Below are positions 12,221 through 25,608 of a stretch of DNA of 64,000 bases, one piece after another; the first letter of the stretch is position 1; each line of letters begins with the position of its first letter. Position numbers and translations under genes: made by a program. The stretch comes from Congeria kusceri (Eukaryota; Mollusca; Bivalvia; Myida; Dreissenidae): NCBI GenBank assembly GCA_027627225.1, contig CM051033.1, positions 10,340,558 to 10,404,557 on the forward strand, in the 5' to 3' direction. A model generated the notes under the pieces. That model was given only the letters and a program-made list of their open reading frames with translations, had not been told where the DNA came from and made no database searches.

Positions 12221-12360
12221 GACTTTAGCGGCGCGGTTAGAGAATCCGCCTCTCACGACGAAGACCCGGGCTCAATCCCCTGCAATTGCTCAGAACTGTT
12301 CATGTCAATGCTGTTAGAAGTAATCTTTGTTTGCTTTTTCAAATATTGTTCAGTAAATAA
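12221..12360 (+). mobile_element. tRNA-derived SINE head (candidate)
   Basis: TAGCGGCGCGGTTAGAG (12226-12242) resembles an RNA polymerase III A box. GGGCTCAATCC (12268-12278) resembles a B box. The spacing fits tRNA-derived SINEs. A full cloverleaf is not evident, so a tRNA gene is unlikely. The 3' limit is uncertain. Confidence 0.5.
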
Positions 12361-13317
12361 AGAAATATATCAATATACGTACAGTAATAAAGTCATATAA
12401 AGTACTATATTATCTCATGTTTTAAAAAGCTAATGGAATCGCATCTGGCATTACATTATAGTCAAACTTTATAGTCAAACTAACAGGGAATTTTTATTAC
12501 AAACATTAAATATTGCACACATTATTTATATTTACAACCAATGTGTCATATTATTGACAGAATCTCAATAGATATCTTCAATTTCTGATATATCTAAATA
12601 TATTGCATCAAACTTCAATATAGCCCACACACCTCAATATTATCGTCAATTATGTGTCCTGACCATTTTTATGACCATTTTATTGAAAGTGTATGTTAAT
12701 ATGCTGGAGCGCACAAGTCAGTCAAAATCACAAGTGGTAACACGTGCGTTCTTAATTCGTATCAACCATGAGCTCATAACAATCAATTATTCCCATTTGT
12801 TTCGTAGACTACTCATCAGGTTTGATGAACGATTGTCTATGCCTTTGCGTACAGTACGAGTTACGTACATATTTAGTTTACGGAGTCATAGTGTTATACT
12901 AAACATTATATATAATTAAAATGCAGTATTTAAGATCATTGTGTTTTATCGGATGTATTAAGCGGCAACGCAATATTTCTTGGAACGTTATTACCGCATA
13001 TAACAAGGTGAATAAGTATGAAATGCGTATACGCACATGTCCAGTTACTATCTTACTTAAAGACGTTCGCAACAAAAATAAAATAATTGGGTTAATTTCT
13101 CCTTTTGCTTCATTTTTTCTTTACTGTATATAGGTTAAAATATACTTATTTTATATGTAATGTCCATTCAAAATAAAGAGTTTTACTAGTAACAGTTCAT
13201 AAAGCATATATAATAATCAAAAACACACTATGAAATGTATTTCCGAACAAATTTAGTTCAGAAATGATCCATTAAATATTTTCATTCTATTGATACGTTG
13301 TTTATGTATGTTAAAAC
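12361..13317. other. No supported gene
   Basis: AT-rich. The open frames at 12671-12919 and 12921-13133 lie end to end, but neither shows a known motif or codon pattern distinct from the background. Confidence 0.35.
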
Positions 13318-14250
13318 GAAACAGGAAAAAGGCTACACAGGTACCCTATATGAAATCCAATATTCCCCAAACAAAATCGGTGAGCCATTCTTTTTATTAA
13401 TGTTTTGGTGTAAATATACATTGGTGCATGTCTGTGAGAAATTTTAAGAAAATATGTCTTTTGGAACAAAATATGCATTAGATAAAAATGAAGTTTCAGA
13501 AAGCATTATTAGTTCCTATTTGACACACTTTAATATCCAGGCAAATTCATAATTTAAGCAGTAAATGTAGGTACAACGTTTTTATTATCAACATACACAT
13601 GTATATTGCCAAACAAAGCATTTACACACATATCAGTTGAAAGAACCATAACCTTGTTTGAAAAATAATGTCCTATATACCTAAAACATTGTTACAAATC
13701 CAAACTGAAAAAGGGGCTTCGACAGGTACCGAATTAAAAGCCCAATATTTCCGGAACAAGGCCGATGACCCCTAATATTTAAGACTGGTTTAGTTTCAGT
13801 ATGCAAAGACGCATGTATGTGGGATCTTTTAACAAAATCTGTCGTTTGGAACAAAAGATATTCGTATATTTGATAAATAATTGATGTTTTCAGAGGCAAA
13901 TTTAATGCAAAATTCACCTCGTTAAGCGTCATTTGGTAAAGGATAACTGTAGATAAAGCGCGTATTATCATTAAACTGCACTTGTATATTACCAAACGAA
14001 ACATTTAAAAAAAGATGCATTCAAAATCTCCATCTTTGTTTGAATATAAACGCTTTATATTATTCAACATTCTAAGTAACACAAACTGAAAAAAGGCTTC
14101 GACAGGTACCGTATTCAAAATTCAATATTTCCGGAAAAAGGCCGGTATCCCTATTTGTTAAGACTGTTTTAGTTTTAGGATACATTGATGCATGTTTGTG
14201 CCAAGTTTTAAGAAAATCTGTCTTTGGAAAAAAAATGAAGGAAATTGTTG
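13318..14250. repeat. Divergent ~380-bp tandem repeat, 2.4 units
   Basis: Three units share an opening block (A/GCAGGTACC at about 13336, 13721 and 14101; spacing 385 and 380 bases) and the blocks CAATATTTCCGGAA and AAAATCTGTC. The last unit is truncated. The units are strongly diverged, so the array is old. The open frames at 13681-14004 and 14072-14290 are shadows of the repeat. Confidence 0.75.
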
Positions 14251-17200
14251 CGAACGTCTTTAATCTATACGTGTCTGTCGTCGAGCACAACCACTTACAT
14301 TGATTTCACTTGATACAGTTAAAGAAGCTGATATGTTCATTGTAATGGATCTGTAAAATACGTGTTATGGGTATAGGTGAGTGTCGGGTTAATGTGTCAG
14401 AAAAAATTTATATTGTATAATGTATATTATATATCAAATATAACCCATTAATTATTCCACTACGGATGTATACATTTATAATGTACGTAAACAGACAGCC
14501 AAATGATACATACAACAGTAAAACACTAAACTAATATTATTATTACATATTACACCATAGATCTAACTCTTTAAATGCTCGTTGCTGGGGACAGTTGTTG
14601 ATGGTATCTGGTGTTTGTGTTATGTAATAAACAATGGATCGGGTTGACATGCAGCTGTTGGTACCTCCATTGTTCGCTGCTTTTTGTTGGACTTGTCTGC
14701 AAAGTAATTTCCACGTCGGTGTGATGAGCACGGTTCGATAGATAAATGTCAGTAAACAGCTGATCAGAAGAAAATATTATATAGTATATAGTATATAACT
14801 CTCAAATGAAGCTGAAGATCTTTTATGTAGCCGATATATAACTTTATCATAGATGACTGTGTATTATTGTACTTCCAAAAAATATGACCACAAACTATTT
14901 TATAACAACATAACTATAAACGCATGATTAATGTTTCATGAAATTCATACATAAGTTTCCGGACGGCGTAACAAACTACCAAGCAATATGTAACATAATT
15001 GAGCTTATGACTGAATAAATATCTACGCCTGACAGTCTTTTACCATAATATGTTTCTATCGGTAAATAATTTGCGATTTTTTCATATTCGCATATTCTAA
15101 AACGCATTTAACATTTGTTATACGAGTATTGCATAAATGCAAGCACAGTCCTCCTAATCTAAATCAATTTTCGAATATGTTCCAAATGCGCGATGTACTG
15201 AATTCCTGTAATTTTTGTGAAGTTGTTTTGAAGATGTCTTTCGTGTTAAAATATCGTGTGCATTCCTTTTTATCGAACCTGTCTTCGAGTTCTTGTCAAA
15301 TATCTCATTGCTATTGCAGATGTCTTGCACTTTTCAGTCAGATACAAGCATATCCGTTGCGTCTTACTGACATCGTCTTTGTATTTTATAATTGCCCCCA
15401 GCGTTTAAGTCCAAACATGAGTAGGAGCTGTTTATTTTGTCCTCCAATAATTTACCCTTAAACCCCTTGTTATCTGGCAATCACTAAGATGATTATTTCT
15501 CTATTAAGCCATGTTTTTTGCCGGTATTTGGCCAATGTTCTGGAATAAGAATCTAAATCCATCTATGATTTCGTTGAAATACAGCGATTTACCTGGCTTA
15601 TGGATCTCGTATGTTGTGCGATTATTAGCTAACGGGTGACTTTGAAAGCAGGATAGCAATTTTCAAGAAAGATATACGCTAAAAATAAGTACCCGGTATA
15701 AATAAAAACAGAAACATTATTTTCATTAACGCATTGGCATGTTTGGGTTTTAAAAAAGAACCTCAAACAGATGTGTACATTTATCTATCATAATTGAAAT
15801 ATAGTCATGAGATAAGGATGTCGAACATATATGTTTATACTCTATAACAACATTTTACTTTTCATCAAAATGATGCTAATTAACCTGGCGGAATTACTGT
15901 CGTAGACGATGTGTGATCAAGTTTGAGTTCAACGTAGCAATACGTTTGTATTGAACTGAGATACGCGGCGGATGTCGGCATCAACATACATTATAGGATG
16001 AAAACAGGCGGAATTGCATGGAGCCGCCTTAAATAATTCACCAGTTGATTAAAATAATATGCCAACATAATGTGTTCAATTCAAGCTGCACATAAAAATC
16101 TGTCATCCCTGGACTACGTTCAACATATCTGAACCAATTCCAGAACTATCCCTGTTTCACCTGTGCTTATTTAAGAAGTGGATCAAACATAACTCATAAA
16201 ATGTAATTATTGTTCTGCTGTCGAAATAAACTGCCAAAACTTTGAAATATACATATAATACTTCATTTGACTAACACTAACATAAATATCAGCGTTTACC
16301 AAAATGTACATTACATTAATTATTTGATCTTAAAATTAATGTGCACTTTTGTGCAATCATCATAATAGCACTTATCGTCGATCGTAAACTAGTTGGATAG
16401 ACACGAATTTAATACATACTCTCTGATGTGGGCAACATTAAATTGATTGCAAAGGGAAAGTTGTCGGCCATAAATGACATAAATGACTTCCATTATCGGC
16501 CTAATATGCATAATGTGTCAATCAAAAAATTAAAAGCTTACAACACATGAATTTCGGTGATGTTTTCCCCAGAGGGTAATTTTCCACCTACAGATTAATA
16601 ATCTAGCAGTGCACGTTCAAGGACATTGCGGATACTGTTCTTTTTAGAATAAGCAATGACTATGAAATAGCATACATGCACAGATGTTGAATGGGAAATT
16701 ATGAGAGATAGGATCTTCATTGCTATGTCTATTGTAGGACTAGTGTGGAGGAATAAAAGAACAATCGTGTAACCTAGGCAACTAATGATGAAAGCACATT
16801 GTCGGTTTTTGTCTTCTGAACTAAACAAATGCATGCCACTTGGAAAATGTAAATAATTACGTAGTATGTAAATAGCTGAGTTGCGAATAGGAAAACCTAT
16901 ACTTGTCCGTCAAAAGAGTCATTGGGGCAATTGGGGGCAATCTTATGAGAATGAGTACTTTACTATTCAATATTACCCAAAATGCAAGATTTACATTGCC
17001 ATGCAATAAATTGATATGAACTACCATAGACATAAATAGCTCCAACAATGCTCTATTTAGGATTTAATTATCCTTATGTTTATTCTTTATCATTTTACCA
17101 GTTAGTACGCTTCTTAAATGTACATGGTCCGTTTTAAATAAACATACATTTACAAAAACATAGTATGTCATGCCGTACAATAGTGAAAAACCTTCTAATA

Positions 17201-17786
17201 TGCTGTTTTTATTGTCTGAAAATGTACATTTGTTGATGTTGTGAATGACATTAACAAGGAATCAAACCACGAATTGGGACTATCCGAATATGTAGATTTT
17301 GAAGCGTAATTTTGCATGGCACATGCCTTATCAAACTGTACTGCTATTTAATACGATACGTAGTTGATGTGTTTTTCGAATCGGTTTGTTTGGGATAGTG
17401 TAACAATAATCAGATATGCACACAGGCTCTGTGACAGTGTTGATAAACAATTTACATAATTGACACTATTTCGTTCGAATTAAGTAAACGTTGTTACATC
17501 TAGTTCTATTAAAGTGTTATTAGTATAACAGTGAAATGAGTGATTTTGTTTTATTCAATTGATTACTTTGCATAAATACAATTGTGTATGCCCAATGCGG
17601 AGTTGGAGGCTTTAAATGACACCCTTTGAGGTAAATGCCGCTGATGAATTTCCACATAATTTTCACTTTTATTGATAGTTAATGAAATTGAAACACAAAC
17701 TCTTTACATTCTGTATGGCCTAGCGGTTCACAGGTTATACACGATCGAAATATTTTAGCAATTGCACCATATGCACAGATAATTAA
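14251..17786. other. Gene-poor stretch
   Basis: No supported gene. A weak candidate minus-strand exon lies at 14620-14696 (see findings). The frame at 15129-15461 (110 codons) is Ser/Cys-rich without a known pattern. Confidence 0.35.
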
Positions 17787-18060
17787 AGGCCTAGTTTAAT
17801 TCTTCTTTTTTTGACCCCACTCAAATCTGGGGTATTATACCCCTGTGTATTTGCACCCTGCTGTGGTCTCAGTAAGGACATGGTTTGGCAAACCTTATCA
17901 GCTGATATCAATACACTGCTGCAGAGGTAAAAGTGGACTTAGTCATTGCTTAGTCAGCTGAGAGAAAAGATTGCAGATCATTGATAAGAGATTTGATGGT
18001 GGACCAATACACAAAGTGGACTAGCCCACCGAGACGCCAGACATTATTTAAACTAGGCCT
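17787..18060. mobile_element. MITE-like element, 274 bp
   Basis: Terminal inverted repeats AGGCCTAGTTTAA (17787-17799) and TTTAAACTAGGCCT (18047-18060) bound a 274-bp body with no coding capacity. The size and ends fit a non-autonomous DNA transposon. I could not fix a target-site duplication. Confidence 0.55.
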
Positions 18061-18539
18061 GTTACTAACACATCAATGTGTGTGGTATGGTTTCGTTTTG
18101 CTGTTTCAATGGAAACGGTATTATCATGTATTATAAAGATATGCATATGATGTAAAATGTAAAGCGTATAAAACACCTATGTAACATTGTGTGTTGATGT
18201 GTGAAATTGAGAATTGTTTCTGTTTGTAACTGAAGCAATTCAATTGCCATATACCCTTTAAAGAGATCATAACGGTTTATTCTGCCAGATAAAATTCTTG
18301 TATGCAGCACTAACAATAGAAAAACATCCTGTCAAAAACGGGAAAAATAGCATTAACTTGTATTTTTGTAATCCACATAATTACTTTACTATATCACTTT
18401 TTTCTGTCTTACGTGATGCCATCTGAGTAATAATTGATAAATACGCAACACAATAAATAAGGTTTATCATATAATTCTTAGTAAGTATTGAGCTATGCTG
18501 TGAAATAATGCATTGTGTGTCCGATTTACCATTGGGTTA
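18061..18539. other. No supported gene
   Basis: AT-rich flank up to the start of duplication unit A. The sequence GGGTTACGTGAGTTCGATCG at its end resembles a pol III B box and may be an old SINE fragment at the duplication edge. Confidence 0.3.
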
Positions 18540-20710
18540 CGTGAGTTCGATCGCAAATCAGGGAGGGTTCTCTAAGACAGCAATTAGAAGTTCGATCGCA
18601 AACACAGAAGTGTTCTCAAATACAACATAAACGATTGTTCGAATAAGCCTAGCGTTTTCAACAAAATAGTAAAATATTGTTTGTATGCTTACAGCGCTGG
18701 GACCAGGTTTAATTTCTGCTGCAGTATTTGACTGTGGTTGGTATTTAATTCGACGGTTCGAGTTGTAAACATCATAGCTGATTGACATACAACACATATT
18801 CTGAACAATATGTGTCGGTGGAATGTCTTCTAATTCATTGTTTTAGCTTCTGGATCCTGTCTGTCAATGACACCTCGCCAACGCCCCCCCTCCCCCCCAC
18901 ACACACCGAAGTAATCTGACATCAAGAAACGAAAGGGCCTAAGATTAAGCAAACCGGCTGCAAACTGCCAAATTTAAGTTTGCAGTTATAGGGAATTGTA
19001 TGATTATCTAAGCTAAATATCGTTAACATTTTGTAACAAAAGTACACAGTTTAAATTAACAGTTACAGTGAAACATGACAATGTTGACAATGGCACATGT
19101 TACATTTTATTATTGCTTAAGGTTTTAACAGGTATGCGATGTACATCTTAGAAAGTCATAATATTTATGAACTGCTTAATATAATTTACTGCACAGTTAC
19201 AAATGTAATTACCACCTGCTCATCCATGTAAAATTGTATTTGTAGTTATGGCGAATCAAATGATTCTTCAGACAAACATGCGATGAAACAGTAACGTGTT
19301 AAACATATGGTAACTTCTCACCACATGAAAATCAGTTTGTCATCTGCGAAAATATTTGATGTTATGTTGCGATACGTCTTGTATTAAGTACAAATCCATT
19401 AAAAGATTATCATTAGTTAATGTACGAATGCTTCGCGAAGCTCACTGGGTATTCATAAATATGTATTGCTTCACTAGCAATAACGGACATATATTTGAGA
19501 TATTCGTTTTGTTCAGTGGTATTATCTTTATTTCATTAGACAAGGAGTGTATCGGTATACATGGAAAGAGTGTATTAATTTCCAAACAAATCTAAAATTA
19601 AACAAGCGGGTATTACGTTTTAATTATTGATGATTAGATTTAAGACATTTTATGTTTATTTACGGATGAAATTAGTGAGGCATACATTATGAAACATACC
19701 AAGTTACTAGTAAATGCATCGCATAGGGTAAAACCTATTTGATTCTTTATGCGTTTATTCTCTAACGTGCATTGAAACATAAATTTTATGAAAATTTAAG
19801 CAAGCACGTGACTGCCTGGCTAAAAAGCAGCATCTAGCATATTAGTCATAACCATTTGCATCTCATTGCCACATGTTCGAATACAAATTACCACATGCAT
19901 AGCTGTCAGTTGCCTGCTATTTATGGCCGAATTGGTAATAAGTTAAAAAAGATACATGTTTTTGTTAGGCTATTATCGGGTTTAACCGGTTTATGTTATA
20001 TACAGAAAAAAATACTTAAAAATTATACAAGATGTAATCCGTCCGAAATATAACCTCTTGTCTAGAGGGTTGGAATTTCTGACATGCATTGTAGATATGT
20101 TTATATAATTAATCAACACGTACACATTAGCGTTCGCAGTGATGGCTTGGATTTGGTGTTCGTCTTAAAAAAAAATGCGCGTAAGGTCGGTTCATACCCA
20201 GTAAGTGTTTAAGTGCTATTCACTAGAAACACCGATTACTGGAACTACACATTAATGGAATTTAAAATGCACATAATTTCATCGTAAGTAAACGTTCGGG
20301 GTTTCCTGGAATACTCTATTTTACAACGTATCCTTAACTATCAACAACTAGATTTTAACTTTCACTTTTCTAATATATTCAAGATTACGAATTCCGTTAC
20401 TGTACTTTGTCTAAACAAACATGCCACTGGGAAATATAATATTTGTTTATTTGCAATACCGTAAGAATTTATATGATACAAAGCGTTGTCTACATGAAAA
20501 AAGTGTTTTCTATTTGTTTTATGTTTGAACTTGCAAAACATGTTACGGTTTGCATTTCAGCTTTATGTAATCTGCTTGTCCAAATCCATGTTACGCAGCA
20601 ATAGCTATCAGTAAGATACCTTCCTGATATTCATTGCAAAATTTGGACAATAAAACTCGCCTTGTGAAATGAATACAGGTAGATACAAAAAAAATCCACA
20701 TATGAAGCAA

Positions 20711-21350
20711 AATGCTAGGATATGAGTTCAGATTGTTCGTACATGCAATTAATGCTAGGACATGAGTTCAGATTGTTCGTACATGCAATTAATGCTAGGA
20801 CATGTGTTCAGATTGTTCGTACATGCAATTAATGCTAGGACATGAGTTCAGATTGTTCGTACATGCAATTAATGCTAGGACATGAGTTCAGATTGTTCGT
20901 ACATGCAATTAATGCTAGGACATGAGTTCAGAATTTTCGTACATGCAATTAATGCTAGGACATGAGTTCAGATTGTTCGTTCATGCAATTAATGCTAGGA
21001 CATGAGTTCAGAATTTTCGTACATGCAATTAATGCTAGGACATGAGTTCAGATTGTTCGTACATGCAATTAAAGCTAGGATATGAGTTCAGATTGTTCGT
21101 ACATGCAATTAATGCTAGGACATGAGTTCAGATTGTTCGTACATGCAATTAATGCTAGGACATGAGTTCAGAATTTTCGTACATGCAATTAATGCTAGGA
21201 CATGAGTTCAGATTGTTCGTACATGCAATTAATGCTAGGATATGAGTTCAGATTGTTCGTACATGCAATTAATGCTAGGACATGAGTTCAGATTGTTCGT
21301 AGATGCAATTAATGCTAGGACATGCGTTCAGAATTTCCGTACATTCAGTG
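20711..21350 (+). repeat. 40-bp minisatellite, 16 units
   Basis: Sixteen units of exactly 40 bases, each starting AATGCTAGGACATGAGTTCA, with a two-state variant (GATTGTTCGT or GAATTTTCGT) and a diverged last unit. Unit B holds only two diverged units at about 38058-38122, so the array grew in unit A. There are no unique spacers. Confidence 0.95.
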
Positions 21351-21843
21351 TTGAAAGCATTTAGTTTCAAACCCTAAGCTTTATTTTAAAATTCACGTGG
21401 AACATAATATTATTCACTATTTTATAGCTTGATTTCAGTAAAGAATTGTCTTACATTATGACACGAAAATGTCAATTTGCACGATTGATGTATATATATG
21501 CGTATCAGCATTTTGGAAGAATATTACCATTACATGGCTGTAACATACGTTTATACCATTTATTATTGTTTCAGATAAATTGCCACCAAAGGTTATTAAA
21601 TTATTAATATTTTTTTTTTTTTTTTTTTTTTTTTTCCGTTCAAAATATATTTTATTTTCCTCGTCAATAGGTGTGTGAGGGTCGAGGGCATCCCACTCCA
21701 CACCGTACAGAGTTTACAAGAAATATATGCATATTATAACACATTTTATACATTTTACCATCAATAGCTTTTACATTACAATATAAACAATATTTGTTAA
21801 TAAAAAGTTGACAATACAAAATTTCTAAGGTCCCATATCACAA

Positions 21844-24525
21844 CTACTGGAAAAGGGGTAACAATAGTTCCCATTCTTTACTTTTACGCAAATCATTAAA
21901 ATAGTTAATTTCATTTAGTACATGGCAATGCAAGGACAGGTACGATTTTGCTGCTTTAAGAGTGGGTCTAGTTTGGTTCATTTTACAGTTATAAATAAAC
22001 ATTTTGATCAAAACGAATGTTAAGTTTAAGGGTCCATTTGTATTTGCATGTCCCAGTATAAAGGAAGGCATATTAAGAAAGTTCGAAAAATGATTACATC
22101 CAGAAAAAAATTCTGTTATTAACTGATTGACATGCTTACATTCCCAAAATATATGTTGAATAGTTTCACATTCAGTTTGACAGAAGGTACAGTTGGCTGA
22201 AGTGGCATAACCAATTTTAAATAAGAAGGAGTTTGTACCTATGATTCTATGTACAATTCTATATTGAAACCACTGTAAATTGGTATCCTGTGTAATACGA
22301 AAAGGCATATCAAAAATATTTCGCCATTCTTTTGTTTCAATAGAATTAAAAATGTTCGACCATTTATCTATACACACTGGCGAAGACTCATTTTTGCTAA
22401 TTATATCATACATAGGTTTTGTACCTTTTGTGTTTTCTAAGATGGACCTTAGGCTAGTGGGAATAAACGGCTTCATAAAGTAAGTATCATAAGAGCTTCT
22501 AAGCTTCATGTATCTTGCAACTGCGTTAATAATTCCTAGGAAAAATAAGTAGTTTGGATGGAAGTTATATACTTTGCAAAAATCATCATAACTATAAAAG
22601 GTTAAAAGTTCAGCATTGTGCATCAAGTCCCCAACAAAATGAACGCCTTTTTCAAACCATGATTTAAAACATACACTTTTGTTACCAATTGTTATGTCTG
22701 GGTTATAGAATATTGGATTTTGTAGCAAAAGCTGATTTTTAAATGGTTCTTTTCTACAAAGTCCAGCAAATGATTTCAATGTATCTTTCCAAAATTCATT
22801 TTGTATCTTGTTAATTAAGTTTTCAGGATAGTGACTGCCACAGTTGTATAATTTTTGAAGATCAATCATTAAATTAACAATATTTATCCATTTTCCATTC
22901 CCAGTGACAATTCTACGGATCCATGAGCACTTCAGAGAGCTAACAAAGGAAAACAAATCAATCATCTTTAAACCTCCTTCAGTATATTCCTTTATTAAAA
23001 TAGTTTTGCTAATTCGTGGTTTACCATTCCACACAAAATTAAAAAATAATTCATTGATCTCTATTAACAAATTTTGTGGTGGATTAGGCAAGGAAAGAAA
23101 GAGATGATTTAACACCGGCAATGCTAAAGTTTTAATTACTTGAATTCTTCCTATCGGTGTTAAAATCCTTCTGGTCCAGTTTTTTAATAAGGCTTTTATT
23201 TTAACTATTTTGTCAGCATAATTTAGTTCTACCATTTTTTTAAGGTCAATGTGGAATGTTAAGCCAAGCATGTCAAATGTTTGTTGGTTCCAATTTAATT
23301 TCCATCTTGTTTTAATACTTTCGGAGCTAAACTTATTTTTACCTATCCAGACTACTTTCGTTTTGTCGAAATTAACTTTTAACCCTGAGTAGTGTGTGAA
23401 GTGTGACAATACATCTAAAGTTTCATTGAGAGATGCTGCAGAGCCATCCAGGAGTATCGAAGTGTCGTCGGCAAATTGTGACAATTTATATTCCATGTCA
23501 TTAATTTTGATTCCCTTAATCTTAGGATTAGACCTTATTTTATTAGACAATATTTCAGCGCATAGTATAAAAATGTAGCAACTGAGCGGATCCCCTTGTC
23601 TGCAGCCACGTTGTATTGGAAAAAAATCTGATAAAAACCCACACTGCGTGACCGCCGATACTCCGTCTTTATACAATACATTAAACCATTTTATTATATC
23701 AGGACCGAAATTAAACCATGATAGAGTCCGATTAACAAATGCCCATGACAAAGAGTCAAAGGCCTTTTCAAAATTTATTAGCAACAGCAGACCCGGGATT
23801 TCATTTTCATCTGTGTAATTAAGTATATCGTAAATGAGTCTGGTGTTCTCTCCTATGAACCTACCCTTTATAAATCCAGATTGGTCATTGTTTATTAGTT
23901 TATCTATATACAGTTTCAACCTGTTTGCTATGCATCCAGAACCGATTTTATATACAGTATTTAGTAACGTTATTGGCCGCCAGTTCTGTAAAAATTGTCT
24001 AGGTTTGTCACCTTTTGGAATGCAGGTAATTATACCTTGTGTTTGAGTAACGGATAAATTTCCACTTGTAAATGCATGATTTAAAGCTCTGCAAACGAAG
24101 GTGCCCAATTTTGGCCAAAATGCCTTAAAAAAGTCATTTGTAAAACCGGATGAACCTGGGCTTTTATTATTTGCCATGTTTTTTAAAACAATAGAAGCCT
24201 CATTTAATGTGATTGGCCCTTCTAAATTATTTAACTGTTCACTTGACAGTTTGGGTATTTCTATGTCATTTGCATAACTATTTAAATCTTCATCGTACAC
24301 GTTTACATTTTGAGACTGCTATAGTTTTTTATAGAAAAAGGCAGTTTCTTTTAAAATGTCAGATCGGTTATCTAGTACAATTCCATTATCATTAATTAAG
24401 TTGGTCATAGTTTTTGTCGTATAATTGTATTTTTCAAGGTTACAGAATAGTTTCGAGGGTTTTTCACCATTTTGAACCCATTCAGCTCTCGACCTAATAA
24501 CGGACCCTTTTAATTTTTTCATCAT
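21844..24525 (-). pseudogene. LINE reverse transcriptase region of ORF2
   Basis: The 818-codon open part (24300 to 21844) carries the fingers motif NNKSPGSSGF (about residues 44-53), WRPITLL (107-113), SGFIKGR, motif A, RQGDPLS (234-240), the palm box FADD (276-279) and a C-terminal zinc-type CTFC...H...C segment (704-723). The family copies RNA at a nicked target site. In motif A the usual catalytic Asp (IDFEKAFD pattern) is Asn176 (codon at 23775-23773, AAT for GAT). An in-frame TAG at 24321-24319 separates it from 68 upstream codons that carry RSRAEW...GEKPSKLF. A one-base shift in an A-run at about 24512 breaks the join to the endonuclease. The copy is therefore dead by several independent lesions. 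Confidence 0.9.
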
Positions 24526-25608
24526 ATATATTTTTAAGTTCAGCTTTTAAATTATTAATATATTGAACATTATCATCTGTGAGAGTTTTTTCTAGTTCTT
24601 CGATTTCGAGTTTAAGTTGCTTTTCACGATTGTTAGTCGATTTCTTCTTATAGGAACTGTAAGATATAGCTTTGCCCCTTATTTCCATAAGTAAAGTATC
24701 GAGAAAAAGTTGATCATCAATCGTGAATTGTATGTCTTGATCTTTTATATCAGACATGTTATCAAAATTATAAACGGGGACCATATATTGTTGTTTAATT
24801 TCGTTTATTTTTTTATTAATAGTGTTTAAGTAGACGATATCACCTAACAAATTATTATTATGCTTCCATAGACCTTTGCCATGGTTAAAATTAGTAAATT
24901 GTAAAGACATGATTACAATTGAGTGATCGGATTGGAAACTTGGTAGAATGTTTACATCGACGAATGCTTGTAATAAAAGCGGTGATAAAAGGAAAAAATC
25001 AAGCCTAGCTTGTTGTATGGGGTTTGTTCGTCTCCATGTGTATCGTTTCGAAACAGGGTAGTTAACTCTGAAAGGGTCGGAAAGATTGCGTTCTTCAATA
25101 TGCTTTATAACAGTTTGTCTTGCATTTTTATTATTCACTGTTTTATAATTATCGTAATCCAGATTTGGGTCTAATACTAAATTAAAGTCACCACAAATCA
25201 AGAAAGAATCATTACTAATTGTGTCAATTTTCTGGAAGATATTGTTAAAAAAGTCCGGGATATCAGTGTTTGGCCCATAGATAGTAACAATGGTAATTCT
25301 GGTTTCACCGAGATTTAAATCAAGCAGAATAAAGTTTCCTTGGTCATCATAATAAACGTTATGTATTTTGTACTCAAGTTTCTTTGAAAGGAAAATTGCA
25401 ACACCGCGGGAATTGGAAGAGCCATAACTCATAAAACATTCTGCCCCCATTCTGAGTAAATAGTTTTATATTGATCGCAAACAAAATGTGTATCTTGAAG
25501 ACATAATATGTCACAATTTGTATCTTTTAAATATTGAAATACTTGTAATCTTTTCTTTATGCCCTGGATGCCTCTGCAGTTTAAAGATAATATTTTAAGG
25601 GAACACAT
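24494..25608 (-). pseudogene. LINE apurinic-type endonuclease region of ORF2
   Basis: The frame can be read from ATG 25608: MCSLKILSLNCRG, then DILCLQDTHF, matching the N-terminal Asn and acidic (here Asp) positions of the EEP endonuclease fold. A one-base shift in the G-run at about 25444-25448 moves the reading to the 318-codon frame that starts at 25450. That frame holds IVTIYGPN, GDFN (87-90), YTWRR (137-141), RLDFFL (149-154) and SDHS (174-177), the catalytic His box. The last 70 residues are charged and lead into the reverse transcriptase region, where the frame shifts again. In this family the domain nicks target DNA to prime reverse transcription. An upstream in-frame TAA lies 8 codons before the ATG. 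Confidence 0.85.

Noticed and set aside
12221..12300. Functional tRNA gene
   Set aside because: A and B boxes are present, but no complete cloverleaf or matching acceptor stem is evident.
15129..15461. 110-codon Ser/Cys-rich frame
   Set aside because: No motif, splice signal or coding pattern; expected by chance at this scale.
20711..21350. Regular repeats resembling a CRISPR array
   Set aside because: Units abut with no unique spacers, and this is an animal genome; the 53-, 24- and 22-bp arrays fail for the same reason.
22280..24395. Plus-strand frames opposite the LINE
   Set aside because: Antisense shadows of the reverse transcriptase frame.
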